DNA from: an uncultured Lachnospiraceae bacterium
GTDB lineage: Bacteria; Bacillota; Clostridia; Lachnospirales; Lachnospiraceae
DNA length: 40,573 bases
Direction: 5' to 3'
Assembly: GCA_945827805.1 (NCBI GenBank)
Contig: CALZOU010000008.1
Span: 1-40,573, forward strand
Positions 1-8,777 of the stretch are shown here, in pieces; position 1 is the stretch's first letter, and each line of letters opens with the position of its first letter. A program made the translations under genes and the position numbers. Below the pieces are notes generated by a model, which saw nothing but the letters and a program-made list of their open reading frames with translations, made no database searches and was not told the origin of the DNA.

Positions 1-44
1 ATCTAGTACGGTCTCGTGGGCTCGGAGATGTGTATAAGAGACAG
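1..44 (+). other. Illumina Nextera adapter contamination (not genomic)
   Basis: Bases 11-44 read as the Nextera read-2 transposon adapter, ending in the 19-base mosaic end AGATGTGTATAAGAGACAG (26-44). Bases 3-10 (CTAGTACG) correspond, from memory, to the adapter-side form of Nextera i7 index N702, and bases 1-2 (AT) match the end of the P7 primer. The whole arrangement P7 tail, index, adapter, insert is in library order, so this is a sequencing or assembly artefact. True sequence starts at base 45. Confidence 0.95.
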
Positions 45-173
45 ATGTCGGCCAGAGGCAAAAAAACATCGGAAACAGATGAAAAAATGTCGGAAAAAAG
101 ACCCGCCAGTCTGTTTGAAAAGGCTGCACTTGCAGGAAACAGGGATGAAAAATCCTTAGAAACAGAAGAATAG
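45..173 (+). CDS. 3' fragment of an unidentified gene
   Basis: The frame is open from the adapter junction to the TAG at 171-173 and gives 42 residues of a hydrophilic, Lys/Glu-rich tail (for example TSETDEKMSEKRPASLFEK). The ATG at 45 directly abuts the adapter, has no ribosome binding site and should not be read as a start; the gene was cut by library fragmentation. The composition resembles a disordered C-terminus. I recognise no family. About 140 bp separate it from the transporter gene, so it may or may not belong to the same transcript. Confidence 0.4.
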   Translation: MSARGKKTSETDEKMSEKRPASLFEKAALAGNRDEKSLETEE

Positions 174-310
174 ATGAATTTTATAAAAATACCATAAAAA
201 TTATAAAAGAATAAAAAATGTCGGTTTTCGAGTAATATATAACATGGTATTAAGAACAGATCTTCGATATGATATCCCTATCAAAAAAATGAAAAAAAGG
301 AGATATTGTA

Positions 311-1768
311 ATGAGCGAGCAAACTAAGAAAAAAGGCCTCAGCAAAGCGTTTGTCTGGTCACATGCTACTTCCGTAAATGGCGGTGCAATGCTGATCGCG
401 GCAACGATTGCAAGCTACTTTTCCCTGTACGCGCAGGAAACCATTGGTATTACAGCAGCACAGCTGTCCATCATTCTTCTGATCTGCTCCCTTTGGGATG
501 CTATCAATGATCCGATCATGGGTGTTATCTGTGATACCTACAAACCGAGATGGGGACGTTATCGTACCTGGTTCTTATTCACACCGGTTCTTCTGGTGAT
601 CGATATGTTCCTTCTGTTCTCCAATCCGTCCTTTATTCAGGACAATGTAATGGCAAAATGTATCTGGGTATGTGCAACATACATGCTGTATGGTATGATC
701 GTTACCGCATACACCATGCCGCAGATGGCTATTCTGCCGGCTATGACACTGGATGATCAGGAGAGAAACAGTGTTATTTCCAAAGGTGCCGGTGTCTGCG
801 CCCTTGCGTTCACCATCGCATCTACATTTAACACACAGCTGGTTAATATCTTTGGTGGAACTGAGGCGGGACAGCACGGTTATCGTAACCTGATGTGTCT
901 GTACTCTGTACTTGCTGTTGTATCCTTCTGGATGCTGTATAAGACATCAGAAGAAAGATACATTGCACCTAAGACAGACAAAGGTGGTCTGAAACAGCTG
1001 ATCTATGTATTCCGTCATAAAGAAGTATGGCCGGTTATGGTTGCCTGGTGTCTGGCTTCCGTTTCCTACGGATTTATGTTTACTTCTTCAGTTTACTATG
1101 CACAGTACATTCTGGCTCCGGCCCGTATCGATATGGCGAAGGTAGCAGAACTGGGTGAAGGTGCCATTGAGTATATCGGCGGAACTATTGGCGGAACTAT
1201 TTCTACATACATGGGTTTTGTTTCCATGGGTGCTCTGGTTTCCATGGTTGTCCTGATGCCGATCTTTCTTAAGGTTCTCAAGACCGGATATATGGCAATG
1301 ATCATTTCTCAGCTTCTGACTGTCATCTGCTATGTGATCCTGTTCTTCACAGGTAAGATGAACTTTATGTATTGCTGCGTACTGTCCTTTATTGCAACAG
1401 CTGTAGGTGCAATGGTAAATGCTCTGGTTAACGTATTTGTTAATGATACAATTGACTTTATCATGCTGAAAGAAGGAAAACAGCTGAATGGTATCATTGC
1501 TTCCGTTAAAGGTTTCGCACAGAAATGCGGTAACACAATCACAAACTCCGGTATGCTGGCTATTCTCGCTCTGTGTGGATTCGATGCACAGGCTGGCCCG
1601 CTGGGACAGACTGAAACAGCTATCATGGGAACAAACGTTGTACGTTTCGCAGTTCCGGCAGCTGTTTCCGCAGTTATTCTTCTGATCTGTATTTTCTATC
1701 CGCTGAAGAAATACTTCCCGGAGATCGCGCAGATGAAAGAAAAAATGGCAGCAGAACACGCTGAATAA
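311..1768 (+). CDS. GPH-family sugar:cation symporter (MFS)
   Basis: This 485-residue membrane protein has about 12 hydrophobic segments and belongs to the glycoside-pentoside-hexuronide:cation symporter group (MelB/XynB-like). The family signature between TM2 and TM3 is visible: D63, N66-D67-P68, G71, and RWGRYR at 80-85. The loop rich in Gly near residues 285-300 and the MFNYxxVN-like region are also in keeping. The start ATG has an AAGGAGA site 8 bases upstream. It is the only sugar transporter in the island, so it probably imports the oligosaccharides cut by the downstream cytoplasmic glycosidases. Members with this context often carry xylosides or glucuronides, but the substrate cannot be read from sequence. 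It is transcribed toward, and separated by a bidirectional terminator from, the AraC gene that follows. Confidence 0.9.
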   Translation: MSEQTKKKGLSKAFVWSHATSVNGGAMLIAATIASYFSLYAQETIGITAAQLSIILLICSLWDAINDPIMGVICDTYKPRWGRYRTWFLFTPVLLVIDMFLLFSNPSFIQDNVMAKCIWVCATYMLYGMIVTAYTMPQMAILPAMTLDDQERNSVISKGAGVCALAFTIASTFNTQLVNIFGGTEAGQHGYRNLMCLYSVLAVVSFWMLYKTSEERYIAPKTDKGGLKQLIYVFRHKEVWPVMVAWCLASVSYGFMFTSSVYYAQYILAPARIDMAKVAELGEGAIEYIGGTIGGTISTYMGFVSMGALVSMVVLMPIFLKVLKTGYMAMIISQLLTVICYVILFFTGKMNFMYCCVLSFIATAVGAMVNALVNVFVNDTIDFIMLKEGKQLNGIIASVKGFAQKCGNTITNSGMLAILALCGFDAQAGPLGQTETAIMGTNVVRFAVPAAVSAVILLICIFYPLKKYFPEIAQMKEKMAAEHAE

Positions 1769-1811
1769 TATATTCAATAATACACTCATAGGAAAGAGCC
1801 TCCCATAAATA

Positions 1812-1857
1812 AAAAACAGGAACTGTCCAGCATAAGATACTGACAGTTCCTGTTTTT
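1812..1857. terminator. Bidirectional rho-independent terminator
   Basis: A perfect 16-bp inverted repeat (1812-1827 and 1842-1857) with a 14-base loop runs from an A-tract to a T-tract. It lies between the convergent transporter and AraC genes and can stop transcription from both sides. Confidence 0.9.
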
Positions 1858-1930
1858 ATTACTTTGTATACGAAAAATTCACTGTATAATGATACCGATT
1901 CATAGAGGACAATTTTTAACGGAGATAAAA

Positions 1931-3061
1931 CTATTCTTTTTGACTAAAGGGAATAAATTCATCTTCATCCGTATGATGCATTTTCCGGTATTCCTGCGGA
2001 GACATTTTGTATTCAGAACGAAATACCCGGGAAAAATGATCAGCAGAATTATAACCCACTCGCAGAGCAATATCGTTGATCTTTAAATTCGTGTTCGTCA
2101 AAAGCGTCACCGCATCACTCAATTTTAGCTGTTTGATGAGATTCGTAAAGTTGTATCCGGTATTCTGTTTGATCAGAGTACACAGATGAGGTTCACTGTA
2201 ATGGAAAAACTCCGCCAGAGAAGACAGTGTCAGCGTCTGGTAATTGTGCTGAATGTACTGCAGTACCAGCGTAAAATCCGAACCCATCTGATAATTGTAA
2301 AACTGCAGGGTTTTGCTGTAATTACGCAGAAGATTAGAAAACATCAGCGTGATCCAGCTGATACAGCTGGCATTGGAGTATGTATCATTTTTGTAGCATT
2401 CTCCCATGGCGTTGTGAAGAATGGTTTTCATCCACTCATCATTGTCTGTGTAAAACAGAAGATAGTTGGCAGCGTTGTTTCCTTGAAGCATATTCCGGAA
2501 AAAATGAGCCAGAAGGTCATTCTGGGAGAGTACGGAATAAAAACTGCGATTAAAGGTGCTTTTCCGGATCATGATACAGAAAACGGTGGTGTCATCGTCG
2601 TTGATCTGAAGGTCATGCATGGAATTGGGAGCAATAATACAGAGCTCTCCCGTTTTTAACGTATGTTTTTCTTTTTCAAAAAACAGATGGCATTGACCCG
2701 TTGCTACGAAATTGATCTCAAAGTAGTTGTGAGAGTGCATCAGATGTCTCGTATAACGGGGATGGCGGATGATGAATACATCCCTTTCTTTGGGTATGAT
2801 GTCGTCTTCCTCTACTTCTGTGGACAGAACTTGTGAGGGGGTCAAAGTCAGGACCAGATTGTTAATGATTTCCTCAAATTCCTCATCTGACATACGATTA
2901 AACATGGATTTGGGGGATACGGTTGAAGGTCGTTCCGTGGATAATTCACCCCGCTTCCAAAGCATCTCAACCATCTCCGGAAATTGAAGCCGGCTGCCGG
3001 TGGCTAAATAGTATTCTTTCATTCTTTGCTGGAATTGTCCATAAGTAATATAGTAAGCCAT
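1931..3061 (-). CDS. AraC-family transcriptional regulator (1)
   Basis: The protein has 376 residues. A short N-terminal element (AYYITYGQFQQRMKEYYLATG) leads into a cupin-like sensor region with HSHNYFEINFVATG, and the last 100 residues form the double helix-turn-helix of AraC/XylS proteins (SSLAEFFHYSEPHLCTLIK ... DIALRVGYNSADHFSRVF). I chose the ATG at 3061 because AAGGAG lies 7 bases upstream; the frame stays open to 3313, but that extension is Cys-rich, runs through repeat element A and lacks a good site. The gene is divergent from GH78 and convergent with the transporter, so it is the likely local activator of one or both. It is a paralogue of the regulator at 9725-10876, sharing the odd N-terminal element. 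The inducer is probably a sugar, which is inference. Confidence 0.9.
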   Translation of the reverse strand: MAYYITYGQFQQRMKEYYLATGSRLQFPEMVEMLWKRGELSTERPSTVSPKSMFNRMSDEEFEEIINNLVLTLTPSQVLSTEVEEDDIIPKERDVFIIRHPRYTRHLMHSHNYFEINFVATGQCHLFFEKEKHTLKTGELCIIAPNSMHDLQINDDDTTVFCIMIRKSTFNRSFYSVLSQNDLLAHFFRNMLQGNNAANYLLFYTDNDEWMKTILHNAMGECYKNDTYSNASCISWITLMFSNLLRNYSKTLQFYNYQMGSDFTLVLQYIQHNYQTLTLSSLAEFFHYSEPHLCTLIKQNTGYNFTNLIKQLKLSDAVTLLTNTNLKINDIALRVGYNSADHFSRVFRSEYKMSPQEYRKMHHTDEDEFIPFSQKE

Positions 3062-3132
3062 AATGCTCCTTTTTCTGAAAATATGCAGGAAAATCTCTGC
3101 ATAATAATCGTAATTAGAAAATGTGATGTAAC

Positions 3133-3265
3133 GTAACTGTTCAGAACAGGCCGGATCACCTGATGATGAGACCGTAAAAACATGATTCAGGCATAAACAA
3201 ATCCCTGTTGCACAGCTGATTTTTATAGGTTTGCGGATCATGTCTGAGAAGTTACAGAACAGATA
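3133..3265 (+). repeat. Dispersed intergenic repeat, copy A (full-length)
   Basis: The element begins GTAACTGTTCAGAACAGGCC, continues with a TGATGAGACCGTAA segment, a GCTGATTTTTATAGGTTTGCG segment (the first 20 bases of which recur elsewhere), and ends TTACAGAACAGATA, so the two ends are roughly inverted. Related copies are at 17285, 23098, 24045, 27552 (inverted) and 34950 (inverted). It fills most of the 362-bp AraC/GH78 divergent spacer; from 3266 to 3423 I see only an AT-rich stretch with a run of T at 3368-3377 and a possible TATAGA -10 element near 3398. Confidence 0.75.
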
Positions 3266-3423
3266 TGATGTACAAAGTATAACAAAAGACGCAGGACATT
3301 GCAAGAAAACCAAATGGTATGAAAATACGTCGGATGGAAGGGAAAAATCTACATTGTATCAGACGTCTCTTTTTTTTAAAATAAATAAAAATGACAGTAT
3401 AGAATTGCAGAAAGGATGGCGTA

Positions 3424-6207
3424 ATGAAGATAACGAATATTCGTATCAACGGTATTGTAAATCCGGTCGGATTTTCTTTTGACAGAATTTCCTGTTCCTG
3501 GTGTGTTGTAGGCACAGAAAGTAAAAAACAGAGTTTTGCCCGTATTGAAGTAAGTAAAAACGATGATTTTTCAGAGCTTACGTATGTGAAAGAGGGCAAA
3601 GATCTATGCCAGCAGTGGGAAGTTCTCTTATTCGCGCTGGAACCGAGAACCAGATATTACTACAGGATTCAGGTGACGGGAGATCAGGGAGACACTGCTG
3701 TCAGTGAGACCGCTTACTGGGAAACCGGAAAAATGTCGGAAAAGTGGGAGGCAGACTGGATCGCGCCCCAAAAAGAGGACAGTTTTCACCCCGTACTGCA
3801 CAAAGAGTATTCGGTTAAGGCTCCGGTAAAATGCGCCCGCCTCTATGCTACCGGTGTGGGCATGTTTGAAGCATGGATGGATAATAAGAAACTGGGACAG
3901 GAATATTTGATGCCCTGTGTTAATAATTACGAGAAAAATATCCAGACCATGACATTTCCCCTGGAAAACCTTGAGCCGGGAACACATTCTCTGGATCTGC
4001 TTTTAGGCAAGGGATGGTATATGGGAGTTTTCGGTCTGGAATTACAGAAAGAGAACTACGGTAATCGTATGGCCGCCATTGCGGAACTGCATCTGGAATA
4101 TGAGGATGGTACAAAAGAAACCGTATTGACAGATGATACCTGGACATATTGCGGATCCTGCATTGAGGACAGCGGTATCTATGACGGTGAAGTATATAAC
4201 GAACTGCTTTGGGAGAATAAAGATAATCCCAAAAAGCAGGTCGAGGTCATTGTTGATCCTGCCGGTGATGAGGGCACAAAAAATCTGGTTAAAGAACACC
4301 TGATGGATCGTCTGAGTCTTCCGGTGCTGATAAAAGAAACTCTGCCGGTACAGGAGATCATTTATACACCAGACGGAGATACGGTGCTGGATTTCGGGCA
4401 GAATTTTGCCGGATTTGTATCTTTTTCTTCTCGTCTGCCCCGTGGAACAAAAATCACTCTTGAGTGTGCGGAGATTCTGCAGGAGGGTAATTTCTATCAT
4501 GGGAATTATCGTGATGCGGCATCAACCTTTGTCTACATCTCTGACGGACAGGAGAAAACGGTGCGGCCGCATTTTACCTTCTTCGGTTTTCGCTACATTC
4601 GTGTGACAGGATGGCCGGGAGAGATCAATAAAGAAGATTTCACAGGAAATGTTCTCTATTCCGATATTACCAGAACGGGATATATCCATACCTGCAATGA
4701 AAAAATAAACAGATTGTATGAGAATACGCTCTGGGGATTAAAGAGCAATTTTATCGATATGCCGACGGATTGCCCGCAGAGAAGTGAGCGCCTGGGGTGG
4801 ACAGGTGATGCGCAGGTTTTTGCTCCTACAGCCAGCTATCATATGGATACACGGGCATTTTTCCATAAGTTTATGAAGGATCTTCGTGACGAACAGGAGT
4901 TTCTGGACGGCGGTATTCCCAATTATGTGCCAAACATTGGACATAAGGATGACTGCGGCAGTGTATGGGGGGATATCGGCACAATGCTGCCGGATGTGTA
5001 TTATACATACTACGGAGATCTCGGTGAAATTGAAAAACAGTACCCGATGATGAAAGACTGGGTGGATTATATTGACCGTCAGGATGCGGCCCGGGGAAGA
5101 AAGTATCTTTATGATACGGGCTTTCAGTTTGGAGACTGGCTGGCCTTGGACGGTGCTACACCCACCAGTTTTAAAGGAAGTACAGATGATGCCTATATCG
5201 GTTCTGTTTATTATTACCATTCCGCACAGATCGTCCGTAAAATGGCTGAGCGTCTGAATAAAACAGAAGACGCAGAGCACTATCGTGCACTGGAGGAGCA
5301 CATCCGAAAAGCCGTGCTGGCAGAGTTTTTCACACCGAACGGACGCCTGGCGGTGGATACACAGGCCGGCTACGTCGCAGCGCTGAAATTCGGGCTCTAT
5401 GTGGACAGGGACAAGCTGATCGAGCAGTTTATCGTGCGCCTGACAAAAGATATGAAGCAGATCAAGTGCGGATTTGTGGGGGCGCCGCTTCTGTGCACTG
5501 TGCTGGCGGAAGCCGGACTATATGAACTGGCCTATGATTTTCTTTTGAAAGAGGGATTCCCCAGCTGGCTTTACAGTGTAAACCTGGGTGCGACCACTGT
5601 CTGGGAGCGTTGGAATTCTGTAGGAGAGGACGGCGTGATCAGCGATACAGGTATGAATTCCCTGAATCATTATTCCTATGGATCTGTCATGGAATTCGTA
5701 TATGCCTACGCCGGCGGTATTCGTCCGATGGAACCGGGATTTAAAAAGGCTATCATTGATCCCCATCCTGATATCCGTTTGCCAAAACTGGAATGCCGGT
5801 ATGATTCTGTATCGGGTACTTATGTATGTAACTGGGAAATCTGCAGGGACGGTATGCTGCGTGTGCATGTGGAGATTCCGTTTAACTGTGAGGCATATGT
5901 GACATTGCCGGATCATGAGCCGATGACACTGGGCGCCGGTTCTTATGATTTTGCCTACATGCCCGCAAAAGATCTTCGCAAACCTTACAGCAGAAAGAGC
6001 ACATTGCTTCGTGTGGCAGCAGATCCGAAAGCTGTGGGTATACTGTTTGCTCATACGCCGGCTCTTGGCGGTATCGGTATGTCCGGCAATCAGGAGTTGG
6101 GCACAAAGACGCTAGAGGCTCTTTCTCATGACACGTTCCTTCCCTTTGATCCGCAGGAACTTGAGATCGCTATGAAGGAACTGGAAGATGTGATCGTTGA
6201 TTTATAA
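3424..6207 (+). CDS. GH78 alpha-L-rhamnosidase
   Basis: This 927-residue enzyme hydrolyses terminal alpha-L-rhamnosyl groups from plant glycans or glycosides. The GH78 layout is present: N-terminal beta-sandwich domains with a GKGWYMG segment near residue 195 and VLDFGQNFAGF near 320, then the (alpha/alpha)6 barrel. The catalytic cluster DCPQRSERLGWTGD lies at 449-462, giving the conserved acidic residues D449, E455 and D462; TTVWERWNS and NSLNHYSYGS follow near 720-745, and a C-terminal beta domain closes the protein. There is no signal peptide, so it acts inside the cell. An AAAGGA site precedes the ATG. It heads a plus-strand run GH78, GH3, pgmB, esterase with gaps of 30-105 bp that looks like one operon. 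The natural substrate is not determined by sequence. Confidence 0.93.
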   Translation: MKITNIRINGIVNPVGFSFDRISCSWCVVGTESKKQSFARIEVSKNDDFSELTYVKEGKDLCQQWEVLLFALEPRTRYYYRIQVTGDQGDTAVSETAYWETGKMSEKWEADWIAPQKEDSFHPVLHKEYSVKAPVKCARLYATGVGMFEAWMDNKKLGQEYLMPCVNNYEKNIQTMTFPLENLEPGTHSLDLLLGKGWYMGVFGLELQKENYGNRMAAIAELHLEYEDGTKETVLTDDTWTYCGSCIEDSGIYDGEVYNELLWENKDNPKKQVEVIVDPAGDEGTKNLVKEHLMDRLSLPVLIKETLPVQEIIYTPDGDTVLDFGQNFAGFVSFSSRLPRGTKITLECAEILQEGNFYHGNYRDAASTFVYISDGQEKTVRPHFTFFGFRYIRVTGWPGEINKEDFTGNVLYSDITRTGYIHTCNEKINRLYENTLWGLKSNFIDMPTDCPQRSERLGWTGDAQVFAPTASYHMDTRAFFHKFMKDLRDEQEFLDGGIPNYVPNIGHKDDCGSVWGDIGTMLPDVYYTYYGDLGEIEKQYPMMKDWVDYIDRQDAARGRKYLYDTGFQFGDWLALDGATPTSFKGSTDDAYIGSVYYYHSAQIVRKMAERLNKTEDAEHYRALEEHIRKAVLAEFFTPNGRLAVDTQAGYVAALKFGLYVDRDKLIEQFIVRLTKDMKQIKCGFVGAPLLCTVLAEAGLYELAYDFLLKEGFPSWLYSVNLGATTVWERWNSVGEDGVISDTGMNSLNHYSYGSVMEFVYAYAGGIRPMEPGFKKAIIDPHPDIRLPKLECRYDSVSGTYVCNWEICRDGMLRVHVEIPFNCEAYVTLPDHEPMTLGAGSYDFAYMPAKDLRKPYSRKSTLLRVAADPKAVGILFAHTPALGGIGMSGNQELGTKTLEALSHDTFLPFDPQELEIAMKELEDVIVDL

Positions 6208-6294
6208 TTACAATATGTTTATGGTATAGATTACAATTGCAGAAGATGTAATTTTGGAAAATATGATTATAGAAAAATTAAAGGAGATAAGTAT

Positions 6295-8004
6295 ATGATC
6301 GATTTAAAAGCAAATCCGTTTTTCCTGAGCGATGAGCAGATCAACTGGGTTGAAAAGACTCTGGCCGGAATGTCACAGGAAGAAAAAATCGGACAGATGT
6401 TCTGCCCCATCGGCGGAAATACAGATCCCAAATTCTTAAAAAGATTCGTTGAGGAATTCCACCCCGGTGCTATGATGTATCGACCTATGCCGGCAGCAGA
6501 GGTGCAAAGGACCCACCGCACTTTGCAGCATGCATCCAGAATTCCGCTGCTGTTTGCGGCAAATCTGGAGTCAGGAGGAAATGGCATATGCGCTGACGGT
6601 ACATATTTTTCCCGTCCCATGGGCGTGGCGGCTTCGGATCATGAGGAAAATGCATGGCGTCTTGGCGATATCGCAGGAAAGGAAGCAAAAGCCGTAGGCT
6701 GTAACTGGGCTTTTGCGCCGATCTGTGACCTGGATATGAACTGGAGAAATCCCATCATGAATGTGCGTACCTTTGGTACGGATCAGGAGAAAGTCATTTC
6801 CTATACACTGCAGCAGCTGAAAGGACTCAAAGCCAATGGAGTGGAAGCGGCAACAAAGCATTTCCCCGGTGATGGTGTGGATGAAAGAGACCAGCATCTG
6901 CTGGCATCCGTCAACAGTCTGTCTGTAGAAGAATATGATGCTACCTATGGAAAAATATGGCAGGCAGTTGTGGATGCAGGTTCTATGTCTATTATGGTCG
7001 GACACATTCTGCAGCCGGCATATGCAAAGCATTTTAATCCTGAGCTGAAGGATGAAGAGATTCTTCCGGCTACTCTTTCTAAAGAGATCCTGCAGGGACT
7101 TTTACGCGGCAAACTTGGCTTTAACGGCATGATCGTTACGGATGCGACACCCATGGTCGGATTTAATGTCAACATGCCCCGTAAGAAGGCTATCGCTGCA
7201 TCGATCAGTGCCGGATGCGACATGATCCTGTTTAACAAAGATATCCATGAGGATTATCAGGCTGTTCGTGACGCGATCGCAGAGGGCACGCTGACTATGG
7301 AACGTGTGGACGAAGCCGTGACAAGAATTCTGGCAATGAAAGCCGCCATGGGGCTTCATGATGCACAGGCCGAGGGTACACTGGTGCCGGAAGAAGATGC
7401 CCTTTCTGTTGTAGGGTGCAAAGCACATAAAGAAATGACGGCAGAGTGTGCGAAACAGGCAGTAACTCTGGTAAAAGATACACAGAAACTTTTGCCCATC
7501 TCGCCGGAGAAAACGAAAAGGATCCGTCTGTACATTCTGGAAGACAGAGTGGGCGGCGGATTTAAAGACGGCGACGGAGCAGTCAGTCTGTTCAAAGAGA
7601 AACTTGAAAAAGAAGGCTTTGAAGTCAGCCTGTTCGATTACGGAAAACCGGACTTCTTTGAAATGTTTGAAGGCGGTGTGGATTATGCGAAAAATAAATT
7701 TGATCTGGCCATTTATGTGGCTTGTATTGATACCGCCAGCAATCAATCGGTGCGAAGAATCGATTGGGTGCATCTGATGGCTGCAGACGCTCCGTGGTTT
7801 GTGGCAGATATTCCGGCGCTGTTTATTTCGCTTGCTAATCCATATCACCTTGTAGATGTGCCCATGGTCAAGACATTTGTTAATGCCTACACACCTACAG
7901 AAGAGGTGATCGATGCTGTGGTTGAAAAGATCATGGGACGTGAAGAGTTTACCGGTGTTAATCCGGTGGATCCGTTCTGCGGTATCTGGGGGGCGAAGTT
8001 TTAA
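6295..8004 (+). CDS. GH3 family glycosidase or phosphorylase, NagZ-like
   Basis: The protein has 569 residues: a GH3 TIM-barrel followed by an alpha/beta domain, without the fibronectin III domain of large beta-glucosidases. KHFPGDG (188-194) is followed by D199-Q-H201, matching the Asp-x-His dyad that NagZ-type GH3 enzymes use as acid/base, and the nucleophile is predicted as D283 in VTDAT. Established work shows that some His-dyad GH3 enzymes are phosphorylases. NagZ's usual KHFPGHG is KHFPGDG here, so the sugar may differ from GlcNAc. AAGGAG sits 9 bases before the ATG. The gene directly precedes pgmB. There is no signal peptide. Either hydrolysis of a beta-glucoside/beta-N-acetylglucosaminide or phosphorolysis is possible; the context favours a glucose-yielding reaction. 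Confidence 0.85.
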   Translation: MIDLKANPFFLSDEQINWVEKTLAGMSQEEKIGQMFCPIGGNTDPKFLKRFVEEFHPGAMMYRPMPAAEVQRTHRTLQHASRIPLLFAANLESGGNGICADGTYFSRPMGVAASDHEENAWRLGDIAGKEAKAVGCNWAFAPICDLDMNWRNPIMNVRTFGTDQEKVISYTLQQLKGLKANGVEAATKHFPGDGVDERDQHLLASVNSLSVEEYDATYGKIWQAVVDAGSMSIMVGHILQPAYAKHFNPELKDEEILPATLSKEILQGLLRGKLGFNGMIVTDATPMVGFNVNMPRKKAIAASISAGCDMILFNKDIHEDYQAVRDAIAEGTLTMERVDEAVTRILAMKAAMGLHDAQAEGTLVPEEDALSVVGCKAHKEMTAECAKQAVTLVKDTQKLLPISPEKTKRIRLYILEDRVGGGFKDGDGAVSLFKEKLEKEGFEVSLFDYGKPDFFEMFEGGVDYAKNKFDLAIYVACIDTASNQSVRRIDWVHLMAADAPWFVADIPALFISLANPYHLVDVPMVKTFVNAYTPTEEVIDAVVEKIMGREEFTGVNPVDPFCGIWGAKF

Positions 8005-8021
8005 CCGTTGATTATTTGAGA

Positions 8022-8049
8022 AACTACCGGCAGTATCAGGCCGGTAGTT
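8022..8049 (+). terminator. Weak intercistronic hairpin
   Basis: Nine bases AACTACCGG (8022-8030) pair with CCGGTAGTT (8041-8049) around a 10-base loop, just after the GH3 stop. There is no clean T-tract, so it may be an mRNA-processing or stabilising hairpin rather than a true stop. Confidence 0.4.
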
Positions 8050-8109
8050 CATCGTAGTTTATGAAAAATGGGAGCTTTATCATGGCTCCGGCAAAAGGAG
8101 AATACTATT

Positions 8110-8745
8110 ATGAAATTTAAGGGAATTATTTTTGATCTGGATGGTGTGATCTGTTTTACCGATAAATATCACTATCAGGCATGGAAACAGATGGCAGATA
8201 AAGAAGGTATCTATTTTGACGAGATCATCAACAACCGTCTTCGCGGCGTAAGCCGTATGGCCAGCCTTGAGATCATTCTGGAACGCGCCGATAAAGCCTA
8301 CACAGAAGAAGAAAAAGAGCAGATGGCATATGAAAAAAATGAGACATACAAAAAACTGCTCTACAACATGACCACACAAGACCTGAGCCAGGAAGTAAAG
8401 GATACCCTGAACGCACTCCGCGCAAAAGGCTGTAAACTGGCCATTGGTTCTTCCAGCCGTAATACGAAACTGATTCTGGGACAGCTGGGGCTGGCTGATT
8501 ACTTCGATGCCATCAGCGACGGAACCAATATAACGAGATCCAAACCGGATCCCGAGGTATTCCTGAAAGCAGCCGATTTCCTCGGCCTTCAGCCTGAAGA
8601 CTGCCTCGTAGTAGAGGACGCCGTAGCAGGTATCGACGCAGCCTGCGCAGGCGGTTTCGAAAGCGCAGGTCTCGGTGAAGCGGCAGAATATGAGAAATGC
8701 ACATATCCGATGAGGAGCTTTGGAGATTTGGTTAATATAGGATAA
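8110..8745 (+). CDS. pgmB: Beta-phosphoglucomutase (HAD superfamily)
   Basis: The enzyme (211 residues) interconverts beta-D-glucose 1-phosphate and glucose 6-phosphate through an aspartyl phosphate. The HAD nucleophile motif FDLDGVI is at the N-terminus, with the cap region YHYQAW typical of beta-PGM; motif II is GSSSRN and motifs III/IV are KPDPEVF and VVEDAVAGIDAA. The start is the ATG at 8110, with AAGGAG eight bases upstream; an in-frame upstream ATG at 8068 lacks a site. In most genomes pgmB stands beside a beta-G1P-forming disaccharide phosphorylase (GH65 type). None is visible here, and the immediate upstream neighbour is the His-dyad GH3, which makes that enzyme a candidate donor of beta-G1P. 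Confidence 0.9.
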   Translation: MKFKGIIFDLDGVICFTDKYHYQAWKQMADKEGIYFDEIINNRLRGVSRMASLEIILERADKAYTEEEKEQMAYEKNETYKKLLYNMTTQDLSQEVKDTLNALRAKGCKLAIGSSSRNTKLILGQLGLADYFDAISDGTNITRSKPDPEVFLKAADFLGLQPEDCLVVEDAVAGIDAACAGGFESAGLGEAAEYEKCTYPMRSFGDLVNIG

Positions 8746-8777
8746 GACAGTGGCCCTTAACAAAGGAAGGATAAAAA

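Noticed and set aside
45-173. Complete 42-residue gene starting at base 45
   Set aside because: The ATG touches the adapter and has no ribosome site; it is only the point where the library fragment begins.
3062-3313. N-terminal extension of AraC(1) to 460 residues
   Set aside because: The extension translates repeat element A, is Cys-rich and has no ribosome site, whereas the ATG at 3061 has AAGGAG and gives the same N-terminus type as its paralogue.
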